A DNA stretch of 64,000 bases from an uncultured Christensenella sp. Its GTDB lineage: Bacteria; Bacillota; Clostridia; Christensenellales; UBA3700. The stretch is from assembly GCA_910584635.1 (NCBI GenBank), contig CAJUBA010000001.1:310001-374000 (forward strand). Direction: 5' to 3'. The translations under genes were made by a program, and so were the position numbers. This document shows positions 43,816 through 51,197 of the stretch, piece after piece (within the stretch, counting starts at the first letter, position 1; each line of letters starts with the position of its first letter). The notes beneath the pieces were generated by a model. The model worked only from the letters and a program-made list of their open reading frames with translations. It was not told the origin of the DNA and searched no databases.

Positions 43816-44925
43816 TCAATTATTTCTCAATTCGTCGACCGCTTCCAATGTCAACGGATATATATTTCCGCCTTTTTCTTTCAGAAATTTATATTGCGCA
43901 AGCGCGCATGCCTTATATCCTTCATCCAAAGACTTGTTTATAATACTACGCAATTCCTCGACTTCTTCATAATTCCTGCCCGGCTCCAACATATCCGCGC
44001 AAAAAATCAGTTTCTGTAAATCGCTCATATTTCTTTTTCCGGTCGTATGATATCTTATCGCATCTAAAACTTCGCTATCTTCAACGCCATACTCTTTATA
44101 AGCGATATTCGCGCCCATAAACTGGTGTTCGACAGGAGTACCGACACTATCCGACGGAACATTAGACGTATCATGTTCTTCACGACAAAGCGCTTTGGCG
44201 CAATCATGCAATATCCCTGCAAGCAAAATCTTATCGTAGTCTAACCCCAATTTAAGGCTATAATTAAGCCCTAACGCATACGAAGCAGTTCTTGAACAAT
44301 GTTCAAAAGTGTTGCTCGGGATGTTATTTTTAAGTTTTTTAATAATATCCGAATACTTACAATACAAGTTGTTGGCTTCTATATATTCGACAACATTCGG
44401 ATTCAAATTATCGTAAGAACCCAATTCGACATTGTATCTAATCAACGTAGACGATATGTCCGCCGGCATATATTCGCATACTCTAATATCCGCGCCTTGC
44501 CTTGTCCAATAACCAAGAGATTCTTTGAATTTATCGCTGACGCCGCGAGCAAAAACATACAATGGACATATAGATATTACTTCGCGAGGATTTTTCCATT
44601 TATGCAAATCTTCCAGACTGTCGCCGCCTATTACAAATGCGATATCTCCGTAAATTTCTTTAAGTTGAGGAAGAACTTCGCAAGTATAGCGTTTTCCTTG
44701 ACCGAACTTCTCAAAATCAGAGATTTCCACTCTTTCCAAACCCGAAATCGCTATTTTCAGCATATCTATACGTTGTTCAAAAGAAGTCGAACATTCTTTA
44801 TGCGGCGGATTGACTGACGGCAAAAGAATAACCGTATCCACGCCTTCCAATGTCAGAAGGTATTTAACTATATTTACATGTTCGTTATGCACGGGATTAA
44901 ATGCGCCGCCAAAAATAATTTTCAT
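43816..44925 (-). CDS. nadD: Fused nicotinate-nucleotide adenylyltransferase (NadD) and YqeK HD-domain Ap4A hydrolase
   Basis: 369 residues, two enzymes in one chain. Residues 1-195 are NadD: IIFGGAFNPVHNEHVNIV (GGTFDPxHxGH-type nucleotidylyltransferase loop), LLPSVNPPHKE, FVIGGDSLEDLHKWKNPREV and the ISSTLIR motif in PADISSTLIRYN. Residues about 205-369 are YqeK: HCSRTASYALGL, the HD pair in LLAGILHDCAKAL, PVEHQFMGANIAYKEYGVED, DAIRYHTTGKRNMSDLQKLIFCADMLEPGRNY. NadD makes NaAD for NAD synthesis; YqeK hydrolyses Ap4A. In B. subtilis these are separate adjacent genes. A 15-bp palindrome lies in the YqeK part. Confidence 0.95.
   Translation of the reverse strand: MKIIFGGAFNPVHNEHVNIVKYLLTLEGVDTVILLPSVNPPHKECSTSFEQRIDMLKIAISGLERVEISDFEKFGQGKRYTCEVLPQLKEIYGDIAFVIGGDSLEDLHKWKNPREVISICPLYVFARGVSDKFKESLGYWTRQGADIRVCEYMPADISSTLIRYNVELGSYDNLNPNVVEYIEANNLYCKYSDIIKKLKNNIPSNTFEHCSRTASYALGLNYSLKLGLDYDKILLAGILHDCAKALCREEHDTSNVPSDSVGTPVEHQFMGANIAYKEYGVEDSEVLDAIRYHTTGKRNMSDLQKLIFCADMLEPGRNYEEVEELRSIINKSLDEGYKACALAQYKFLKEKGGNIYPLTLEAVDELRNN
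44292..44306. repeat. 15-bp palindrome TTGAACAATGTTCAA inside nadD-yqeK
   Basis: Identical to copies at 38168 and 43379; it lies within the coding sequence at the start of the YqeK domain. Confidence 0.8.
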
Positions 44926-45012
44926 ATTCTTATTTTACACAAAATCGCGCGAATTAGCAACGAATCTATATAAATAAAGTATATTAGAAGCAAATTCGGC
45001 AATAATTTGCGT

Positions 45013-45753
45013 ATGTCGGTTATTTTGGATTTATTCTTACTTACAATCATCACTTTCATCGCGTCCTATATCTGCCTGTCGTTTTTGACAATGAGTATAG
45101 GCGTTAAATTACTATGCTGCGTTCTCATCAGCGTAGTAATCTCTTCATTAGTCAAAAAAATATTATTCAAAAACAACACCCAACAGATAAATTACAGAAA
45201 ATTTGTTACATACCTTATATGGCAAGGCGAAGACAAAGCCAAGGAATTGCTATCTAATTTATGCGCAGATTGCGACTTCGAAGATAGAGGCGAATACGTA
45301 ATCGCCGATGGCAAAGCAATCTTTCTTTGGACAAAATACGGCGCTATATCCGCAGATACTATAGTAAAGTTTTATCGCTCTTGCAAAAAAGACGGCATTA
45401 GCGACGCGTACGTCTTGACTACAAACAGCGACAAAAAAATGATGGCGCTCGTAAAAAGTTTTGGCGACGTAACCCTTACCTTTTCGACTTTCAAACCTAT
45501 TTACAAGAAATTAAAACAACAGGAAAAACTCCCCGACGACATTCGCGAAAAAATTCCCGCGGCTCAGTTGTTAAAACTGATATTCCACAGCGCTTTTACA
45601 CGCAAAAACGGATTTAGGTTCGTAGGAGTAAGTCTTCTTTTGCTTTCAATAAGTTTCTTTACGCCGTTCGGAAAATACTATCTAACTCTCGCGTCGATAA
45701 ATATAATTCTCGCACTTGTATGCTTAGTTAAAGCCCTAAAAGATAAAACATAA
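45013..45753 (+). CDS. Membrane protein with a central soluble domain of restriction-endonuclease-like appearance
   Basis: 246 residues from ATG 45013; the in-frame TTG two codons upstream has no better SD, and no clear SD is seen for either. Two hydrophobic helices at residues about 3-45, a soluble region (about 55-195), and two more helices (about 205-240). The soluble part has an alternating alpha/beta pattern with DGKAIFLWTKYGAISADTIVKFYRSCKKDG and AYVLTTN, which loosely recalls the Mrr/NERD-type PD-(D/E)xK core, but I cannot point to a full catalytic triad. Function unassigned. Divergent from nadD-yqeK across 80 bp. Confidence 0.65.
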   Translation: MSVILDLFLLTIITFIASYICLSFLTMSIGVKLLCCVLISVVISSLVKKILFKNNTQQINYRKFVTYLIWQGEDKAKELLSNLCADCDFEDRGEYVIADGKAIFLWTKYGAISADTIVKFYRSCKKDGISDAYVLTTNSDKKMMALVKSFGDVTLTFSTFKPIYKKLKQQEKLPDDIREKIPAAQLLKLIFHSAFTRKNGFRFVGVSLLLLSISFFTPFGKYYLTLASINIILALVCLVKALKDKT

Positions 45754-45785
45754 TAATATACGGTAAAAAAACTATTCGGATTCGC

Positions 45786-45814
45786 TTTACATATAATGAA
45801 TATTATGATAATAT
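45786..45814 (+). promoter_or_regulatory. Promoter of the lysine riboswitch-dap operon
   Basis: TTTACA (45786-45791), 17 bp, TAATAT (45809-45814), about 10 bp before the riboswitch P1 strand. Confidence 0.6.
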
Positions 45815-45826
45815 ATTTTTAAGTTT

Positions 45827-45990
45827 ACAGAGGCGCAGAATATATCAGTAACGGGATTTGAGCGACAAGACGCCCCCACGAAAGGATATTTTGCCGAAAT
45901 CATACGCCGATCTTGAACAAGGCGTGCGGTTGGTTGCTACGGTGAACAACCCTGCAACTGTCATCTTGAAATGTCGAGGTGAAGCGCTTA
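45827..45990 (+). promoter_or_regulatory. Lysine riboswitch (L box)
   Basis: Starts ACAGAGGCGCAGAATAT (P1 and junction), includes GTAACGGGA, CGACAAGACGCC, GAAAGGATATTTTGCCGAAA (the conserved GCCGAA), GGTTGCTACGGTGAACAACC and ACTGTCATCTTG, and closes with GAGGTGAAGCGCTT, whose GCGCTT pairs with the AGGCGC of the 5' end. It precedes a lysine/DAP operon and is followed by a strong terminator, so lysine binding probably triggers premature termination. Confidence 0.93.
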
Positions 45991-46025
45991 AACGGACAGA
46001 ATATTTAATAATTTGTCTATTTATT

Positions 46026-46054
46026 ATGCTTTACGACCTCGTAAAGCATTTTTT
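46026..46054 (+). terminator. Riboswitch expression-platform terminator upstream of asd
   Basis: ATGCTTTACG (46026-46035), loop ACCT, CGTAAAGCAT (46040-46049), then T6. It ends 67 bp before the asd ATG. Confidence 0.9.
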
Positions 46055-46121
46055 GATTCCCTCCAAAACTATACAAAGAGAAATAAATTTTGAGTACAGA
46101 CTCATATACAAGGAGATATTT

Positions 46122-47141
46122 ATGAAAAAGTACAACGTCGCCGTCGTAGGCGCGACCGGCATGGTAGGAAACAAATTTTTGGAAGTATTGACCGAAAAAC
46201 AACTTCCCGTAGAAAATTATTATCTTTTTGCTTCGGCAAAAAGCGCGGGCAAAGTAATCGACTTTATGGGCAAACCCCATACCGTAATCGAATTAACGGA
46301 AGAAAACGTAAAATCGCACAAAGTAGACATCGCTCTATTCAGCGCGGGCGGTTCGACAAGCGCGAAGTTCGCTCCGGTATTCGCTAAATGCGGCGCGGTT
46401 GTAATCGACAATTCCAGCCAATGGAGAATGGATCCGACGGTTCCGCTCGTAGTTCCCGAAGTAAATCCGCAGGATATTGATTGGAACAACGGCATTATCG
46501 CAAACCCCAACTGCTCTACTATCCAGGCTATGGTCGCTTTGAAGCCTTTGAAGGAAAAATACGGTATCAAAAGAGTTATTTACAGCACATATCAAGCGGT
46601 AAGCGGCGCGGGCGTTGCGGGATATAACGATCTTCTCGACGGACTCAAAGCGTTTGTAAACGGCGAAGACTACGCTACGAAGAAATTCCCGTATCAAATC
46701 GCAAACAACTGTATCCCCCATATCGACGTATTCCTCGAAAACGGTTATACCAAAGAAGAAGAAAAAATGATAAAGGAAACCAAAAAGATTTTGGGCGATC
46801 AGAATATGAAAGTTACCGCGACTACCGTTAGAGTTCCGGTACTCAACTCACACTCCGAATCTATTAACATAGAATTCGAAAAGCCTTGCACAAAGGAAGG
46901 TATTATTCAGGCGTTGAAATCGCAAAAAGGCATCGTAGTATGCGACGATGTGGCGAATAACGTATATCCTATGCCTAAAGATACTACCGGTCATGACGAG
47001 GTCTACGTAGGACGTATACGTATCGACGACACCGTCGAAAGCGGATGCAACTTGTGGGTAGTAGCGGACAATATCCGTAAAGGCGCGGCAAGCAACGCCG
47101 TTCAAATCGCTCAATACATGATCGAAAACGGAAAAATCTAA
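46122..47141 (+). CDS. asd: Aspartate-semialdehyde dehydrogenase
   Basis: Reduces aspartyl phosphate to aspartate semialdehyde. 339 residues from ATG 46122, with AGGAG at 46111-46115. Longer in-frame extension to 45858 would be translated from inside the riboswitch and is rejected. Motifs: YNVAVVGATGMVGNKFLEVL (NADP loop), LFSAGGSTSAKFAPVFA, VIDNSSQWRMD, the catalytic Cys in IANPNCSTIQAMVAL, and YQAVSGAGVAGYNDLL. First gene of asd-dapA-dapB; controlled by the lysine riboswitch. Confidence 0.96.
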   Translation: MKKYNVAVVGATGMVGNKFLEVLTEKQLPVENYYLFASAKSAGKVIDFMGKPHTVIELTEENVKSHKVDIALFSAGGSTSAKFAPVFAKCGAVVIDNSSQWRMDPTVPLVVPEVNPQDIDWNNGIIANPNCSTIQAMVALKPLKEKYGIKRVIYSTYQAVSGAGVAGYNDLLDGLKAFVNGEDYATKKFPYQIANNCIPHIDVFLENGYTKEEEKMIKETKKILGDQNMKVTATTVRVPVLNSHSESINIEFEKPCTKEGIIQALKSQKGIVVCDDVANNVYPMPKDTTGHDEVYVGRIRIDDTVESGCNLWVVADNIRKGAASNAVQIAQYMIENGKI

Positions 47142-47156
47142 ATTAGAGGAACAACT

Positions 47157-48035
47157 ATGTTTGAAGGTACTTATACCGCGATAATCACCCCGTTTTCAAA
47201 GACGGGCGTAGATTATGAAAGTTTTGAAAAATTGATAGAAAGTCAAATTGCGGGCGGAATCAACGGTCTTGTCTTTATCGGCACGACCGGAGAACCCGCT
47301 ACAATGACTTCCAAAGAAAAAGACGAATTGCGCGCTTTCGCTTTGAAGAAAGTAAATAAGCGCGTCCCCGTCATTTTCGGCACGGGTTGCAACTGTACGC
47401 AAACGGCTGTAGATAATTCCGTAACGGCGCAAAAAGAAGGCGCAGACGGAATATTGGTGGTATCGCCATACTATAATAAATGCACGCAAAACGGACTTTT
47501 CTTACATTACAGCGCAATCGCGGAGAAATGCTCCCTGCCTATGATAATCTACAACGTACCGGGAAGAACAGGCGTGAACATACTGCCCGAAACGGCGGGA
47601 AAACTCGCTCATGAAATTCCCACTATCGTAGGAATAAAAGAAGCGTGCGGAAATTTAGAGCAAATAGCAAAGACGGCGGAAAACATCAAAGGCACTAATT
47701 TGCAACTTATGAGCGGCGACGACAAACTCGCGGTTGACATCGCAAGACTTGGCGGAACTACCCTTATCTCCGTTGCAAGCAACGCTCTCCCGAAAGAGTT
47801 TACGCAGATTATGGCGTACGCCAACGCGGGAAGATTTGACGAAGCCGACGCTTTGTATTCAAAGTACGACAGGCTTGTGGATTTGCTTTTCAGCGAAGTC
47901 AACCCAATACCTATCAAGTACGCTTGCTCGCAACTAGGTCTTTGTCAAAACGTCTTGCGACTGCCTTTGACCTCTATGAGCGAAGACAAAGCGCAAATAC
48001 TGCGCGCGGAAATGCAAAGACTTCAAATTATATAA
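47157..48035 (+). CDS. dapA: 4-hydroxy-tetrahydrodipicolinate synthase
   Basis: Condenses pyruvate with aspartate semialdehyde. 292 residues, TIM barrel. Motifs: FIGTTGEPATMTSKEK (active-site Thr pair), GILVVSPYYNKCTQNGLFLHY (Tyr of the catalytic triad), IIYNVPGRTGVNILPET and the Schiff-base lysine in IVGIKEACGN. A GAGGAAC SD lies 7 nt before ATG; it starts 15 bp after asd. Confidence 0.97.
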   Translation: MFEGTYTAIITPFSKTGVDYESFEKLIESQIAGGINGLVFIGTTGEPATMTSKEKDELRAFALKKVNKRVPVIFGTGCNCTQTAVDNSVTAQKEGADGILVVSPYYNKCTQNGLFLHYSAIAEKCSLPMIIYNVPGRTGVNILPETAGKLAHEIPTIVGIKEACGNLEQIAKTAENIKGTNLQLMSGDDKLAVDIARLGGTTLISVASNALPKEFTQIMAYANAGRFDEADALYSKYDRLVDLLFSEVNPIPIKYACSQLGLCQNVLRLPLTSMSEDKAQILRAEMQRLQII

Positions 48036-48048
48036 TATAGGTGATTTT

Positions 48049-48801
48049 ATGATAAAAGTATTGATTTGGGGAATTGGCGGAAGAATGGGCAAAAACATTC
48101 TCGAAGGAATCTCGGCGTTTGAAAACGTAGAGGCAGTCGGAGGCGTAGACAGATACGCAGACCCGTCGCAATTCAAATTACCCGTTTTCAAAAGCGGTAA
48201 AGAAATAAACGTCGACGCCGACGTAATAATCGACTTTTCCCGCCCCGACGCGCTTGACGAGATTTTGGAATACGCGCTTGCGCATAAATGCGGAATAATG
48301 CTCGCTACGACGGGTTATTCGGAAAAACAGCAACAAATGATTGACGACGCGTCAAAAAGCATAGCGGTCTTCCAATCGAGCAATATGTCTTTGGGAGTAA
48401 ATCTTTTGATAGAATTATGCAAAAAGGCTTCTGAATTTCTAGGAGAAAAATACGACATAGAAATCATTGAGCAGCACCATAACCAAAAAGTAGATTCTCC
48501 GTCGGGAACCGCTCTTTCTATCGCAAACGCTATAAACGAAGAATTTGACGATTCCAAAGAATTTGTCTACGGCAGGCACGACAAAAACTGTCGTCGCAAA
48601 GAAAAAGAAATAGGAATTCACGCAGTAAGAGGCGGAACTATCGTCGGAAAGCATGACGTATTGTTTATAGGCAAAGACGAAGTTATCACTATCTCTCACG
48701 AAGCGCAATCAAGAGCCGTTTTCGCGCAAGGAGCGATACGCGCCGCAATATTCCTCTCTTCTAAGGAATCAGGCAAATATTCCATGAAAGATATGTTCTA
48801 A
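48049..48801 (+). CDS. dapB: 4-hydroxy-tetrahydrodipicolinate reductase
   Basis: NAD(P)H-dependent step that gives tetrahydrodipicolinate, the last operon gene. 250 residues. Motifs: VLIWGIGGRMGKNILEGI (nucleotide loop), VIIDFSRPDALDEIL, LATTGYSEKQQQ, and the catalytic EQHHNQKVDSPSGTAL (His-His and Lys). A weak GGTGAT SD. Later DAP genes (dapH/dapL, dapF, lysA) are not in the window. Confidence 0.97.
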   Translation: MIKVLIWGIGGRMGKNILEGISAFENVEAVGGVDRYADPSQFKLPVFKSGKEINVDADVIIDFSRPDALDEILEYALAHKCGIMLATTGYSEKQQQMIDDASKSIAVFQSSNMSLGVNLLIELCKKASEFLGEKYDIEIIEQHHNQKVDSPSGTALSIANAINEEFDDSKEFVYGRHDKNCRRKEKEIGIHAVRGGTIVGKHDVLFIGKDEVITISHEAQSRAVFAQGAIRAAIFLSSKESGKYSMKDMF

Positions 48802-48833
48802 GGCAAAACATAACTAAGTAATACGTTAAAACG

Positions 48834-48859
48834 AAAACGCGTCTAAAGGCGCGTTTTTT
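48834..48859 (+). terminator. Terminator of the asd-dapA-dapB operon
   Basis: AAAACGCG (48834-48841), loop of 8, CGCGTTTT (48850-48857), T6 tract. Confidence 0.9.
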
Positions 48860-48881
48860 CTTGTTTCCGACAAGCGTATTT

Positions 48882-48926
48882 CCGACCAAACGCGAAATCT
48901 ACACCGCGTTTCAATTTCGGTCGGAC
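48882..48926. repeat. Third copy of the GACCAAA/GGTCGGAC hairpin repeat
   Basis: CCGACCAAACGCGAAATCT ... TTTCAATTTCGG then TCGGAC; CCGACC and GGTCGG form the arms. Closest relative is 2931-2973. Confidence 0.8.
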
Positions 48927-48952
48927 TCTTTAATTATATTGATTTTTTATTA

Positions 48953-48996
48953 CACTAGATATTTCGACTTCGCTTCACTTTGCTCAATATGACGGG
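48953..48996. repeat. Third copy of the CTAGATATTTCGACT repeat arm
   Basis: ACTAGATATTTCGACTTCGC then GCTCAATATGACGGG, matching the left arms at 2996 and 8686; no inverted right arm is seen here. The 48860-49084 interval has no gene. Confidence 0.8.
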
Positions 48997-49084
48997 TAAA
49001 TAGGCTTTTATCTGCACTCTCAACATACAAATAAATGGTTACGCATATTCTCCATATACAAGAGAATTTGCAAAGTTAATACAT

Positions 49085-50110
49085 TTACACTTCCAACTTA
49101 TTAAATCGCTTATAGGATATATACATGAACGCCGCGCCCCATATCAAGGTTATCGGAATCATTGTCCAAAGCGACATGCCCTTAAATGCCGGACCTGTCG
49201 CCGAGAATGCGCTCATCCAATCCAAATTGGATAAAAATCCTACGTAACCTACGTATCCCACGGCAAGCAACTGTTCCGCAAGAAGACCTACGTCAAATCC
49301 TATAAATACCAATCCCAATACCAACGCTTTATTATTTGTTTTACAAAGCGAACAAATAAACATACTTGCTTGCACAATCATGAATATTGTTATCGACTTA
49401 AAGAACAGCCCCAACATCAACGCTCCTAAAGCGGACGTCATAAACACGTCTTTCGCGCGCATTAACAACAATACTTTCGGCGCGGTTGCTCCGAATACAA
49501 TTACTCCCAACAAAAAGGAAAGTATGAACGACGCTATTAAAAACGCTTCCGCTACCAAAAATACGCTAAGCCATTTTGCAGTAAAGAATTTGTTTTTGTT
49601 TATAGGACGGATAAACTGCATTTTCAGCGCTCCGCTGGAATACTCTCCTGTCGTGGCGCGACAGCACGCTACAACTATGAATATCAAAAGAATAGACATG
49701 ACGGTTGACATACTTGTTTCCGTGAAAGCGTAGAAATTGAACTCAAACATATTACCGACGCCGTAAGTCGTTACGCCGTTTGGCGCAATGCCGTTTTCGT
49801 TGAGATATTCATACATGGTAAGTTGAGATTTTAATCCGTAAAGAGTTTTATCCGGAAGCAATTTATTCAACCATGTTTGATTTTCTTCAAAAGCGGAAAT
49901 CTGATTTTTCAGCGATTCTATAACAGCCGCGCTTCCGCCCGCTCCGTTGACTCCGCCGATTGACGAGTCTTTTAATACGCCTTTCAAAATCGCGCTGAAA
50001 ACTGCCGTCGCGATTATGATTACTACCAAAGCAATCGCCAGTTTGAGCAAAGTTTTCTTTCTGTTGACTTTATACATTTCGCAAGAAAACATATCTTTGA
50101 ATCCCGTCAT
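49085..50110 (-). CDS. ABC-2 type transporter permease subunit
   Basis: 341 residues. A cytoplasmic start (MTGFKDMFSCEMYKVNRKKTLLK) precedes one helix, then an extracytoplasmic stretch (about 45-130), then about five hydrophobic helices between residues 130 and 330. This is the ABC-2 permease layout, where the CRATTGEYSSGALKMQFIRPINKNKFFTAKWLSVF segment (about 148-182) is the conserved coupling region. It overlaps the ATPase stop by 4 bp, so the two form one exporter; substrate unknown (antimicrobial peptide resistance-type exporters look like this). Confidence 0.85.
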   Translation of the reverse strand: MTGFKDMFSCEMYKVNRKKTLLKLAIALVVIIIATAVFSAILKGVLKDSSIGGVNGAGGSAAVIESLKNQISAFEENQTWLNKLLPDKTLYGLKSQLTMYEYLNENGIAPNGVTTYGVGNMFEFNFYAFTETSMSTVMSILLIFIVVACCRATTGEYSSGALKMQFIRPINKNKFFTAKWLSVFLVAEAFLIASFILSFLLGVIVFGATAPKVLLLMRAKDVFMTSALGALMLGLFFKSITIFMIVQASMFICSLCKTNNKALVLGLVFIGFDVGLLAEQLLAVGYVGYVGFLSNLDWMSAFSATGPAFKGMSLWTMIPITLIWGAAFMYISYKRFNKLEV

Positions 50111-51030
50111 CTCGACACCTCCTTATAAAGATCTTCAAGCGTACGCTTTATCTTTGTTACGGAATAGACGTTCACGCCCGTATTTACAAGCGTGGTAACA
50201 ATCTCGCTCATTGTAGGCTGGTCCGCAATCACTATAAGCACGTCGCCTTCCCTTTTGCATTTCAAGCCTTTGCTCTCTATTACATTTTCTGCGGTTATCG
50301 GGTCGGAACACTCCAAAGAGAATTTTCTGTAAGAGTCTACGCCGTAATTGACTTCTTCCATACTCTTGACCGCCTTTATCTCGCCGTTAGCCATAAACGC
50401 TACTCTGTCGCATACTTGTTGCATTTCGCTTAATATATGCGAAGATATGATGATAGTCGTACCCATTTGCTTTTTGAGGTCAACGAAAAGTTCTCGCATT
50501 TGAGCGATGCCCGACGGGTCCAATCCGTTTGTCGGCTCGTCCAACAACAGTACCGAAGGATTGTGCATAATAGCCTGCGCTATGCCCAAACGCTGTTTCA
50601 TACCCAATGAATAAGTCCTGAATCTACTGTTGATTCTATCGCTGAGTCCTACAAGATCTACGACCGCTTTAAGTCTTTCGTCGGATATTCCGCCTTGAAG
50701 TTTCGCATAGTATTTGAGATTCTCCCAACCTGTGTAATCTGCAAACAACGTCGGCGCTTCAACAAGCGCGCCAACGCTTGCCAGCGCCTTTTCACGCGAT
50801 TTGACAATATCGTAACCGCCTACCGTAATAGAACCGCTGTCCATAGGCGCTAGTCCGAGTATGAGTTTGATAAGCGTAGTCTTACCCGCGCCGTTCGAAC
50901 CCAATAAACCCAGTATTTCGCCTTCTTCGATTTCAAGCGAAGCGTTTGATACCGCTTTGACTACCGAGCCTTTGTTCCTGCCTTTGAGAGCGTACGTTTT
51001 GGACACGTTCTCGATTTCTATAATTTTCAT
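50107..51030 (-). CDS. ABC transporter ATP-binding protein
   Basis: 307 residues from ATG 51030 (SD GGAG, then MKIIEIENVSKTYAL); a longer frame to 51093 lacks an SD. Walker A LLGSNGAGKTTLIKLIL, Q-loop ALVEAPTLF, signature YSLGMKQRLGIAQAI, Walker B LLLDEPTNGLDP, and the H-loop ISSHILSEMQQVCD are all intact. The C-terminal 90 residues (about 215-307) resemble the extension seen in bacitracin-type (BcrA-like) ATPases. Partner of the permease directly downstream. Confidence 0.93.
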   Translation of the reverse strand: MKIIEIENVSKTYALKGRNKGSVVKAVSNASLEIEEGEILGLLGSNGAGKTTLIKLILGLAPMDSGSITVGGYDIVKSREKALASVGALVEAPTLFADYTGWENLKYYAKLQGGISDERLKAVVDLVGLSDRINSRFRTYSLGMKQRLGIAQAIMHNPSVLLLDEPTNGLDPSGIAQMRELFVDLKKQMGTTIIISSHILSEMQQVCDRVAFMANGEIKAVKSMEEVNYGVDSYRKFSLECSDPITAENVIESKGLKCKREGDVLIVIADQPTMSEIVTTLVNTGVNVYSVTKIKRTLEDLYKEVSR

Positions 51031-51106
51031 ATCTCTCCGTTTTCGACTTTTGTGCAAGCGACTTTTACGCACACAATATTTTGTGGTTTTCAAAATCCAA
51101 GTCGAA

Positions 51107-51135
51107 TTGTCTTTTTATTTTTTAATTTATATGAT
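51107..51135 (+). promoter_or_regulatory. Promoter of the dnaD-like/dnaI-like pair
   Basis: TTGTCT (51107-51112), 17 bp, TATGAT (51130-51135); leader of about 55 nt to the first ATG (51198), which has an AAGGAG SD. Confidence 0.55.
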
Positions 51136-51197
51136 ATATTATATTATGATTTAATTTTAGTCTAACATACTTTGCAATAAATTTCAAGGAGTAATAT

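Noticed and set aside
37731..44306. TTGAACAATGTTCAA as a LexA/DinR (SOS) box
   Set aside because: The Gram-positive LexA box is GAAC-N4-GTTC; all sites here have a 3-bp spacer, and they are inside coding sequences of non-SOS genes.
45858..46121. Extension of asd upstream to 45858
   Set aside because: The extra 88 residues are encoded inside the lysine riboswitch and terminator and do not resemble aspartate-semialdehyde dehydrogenase.
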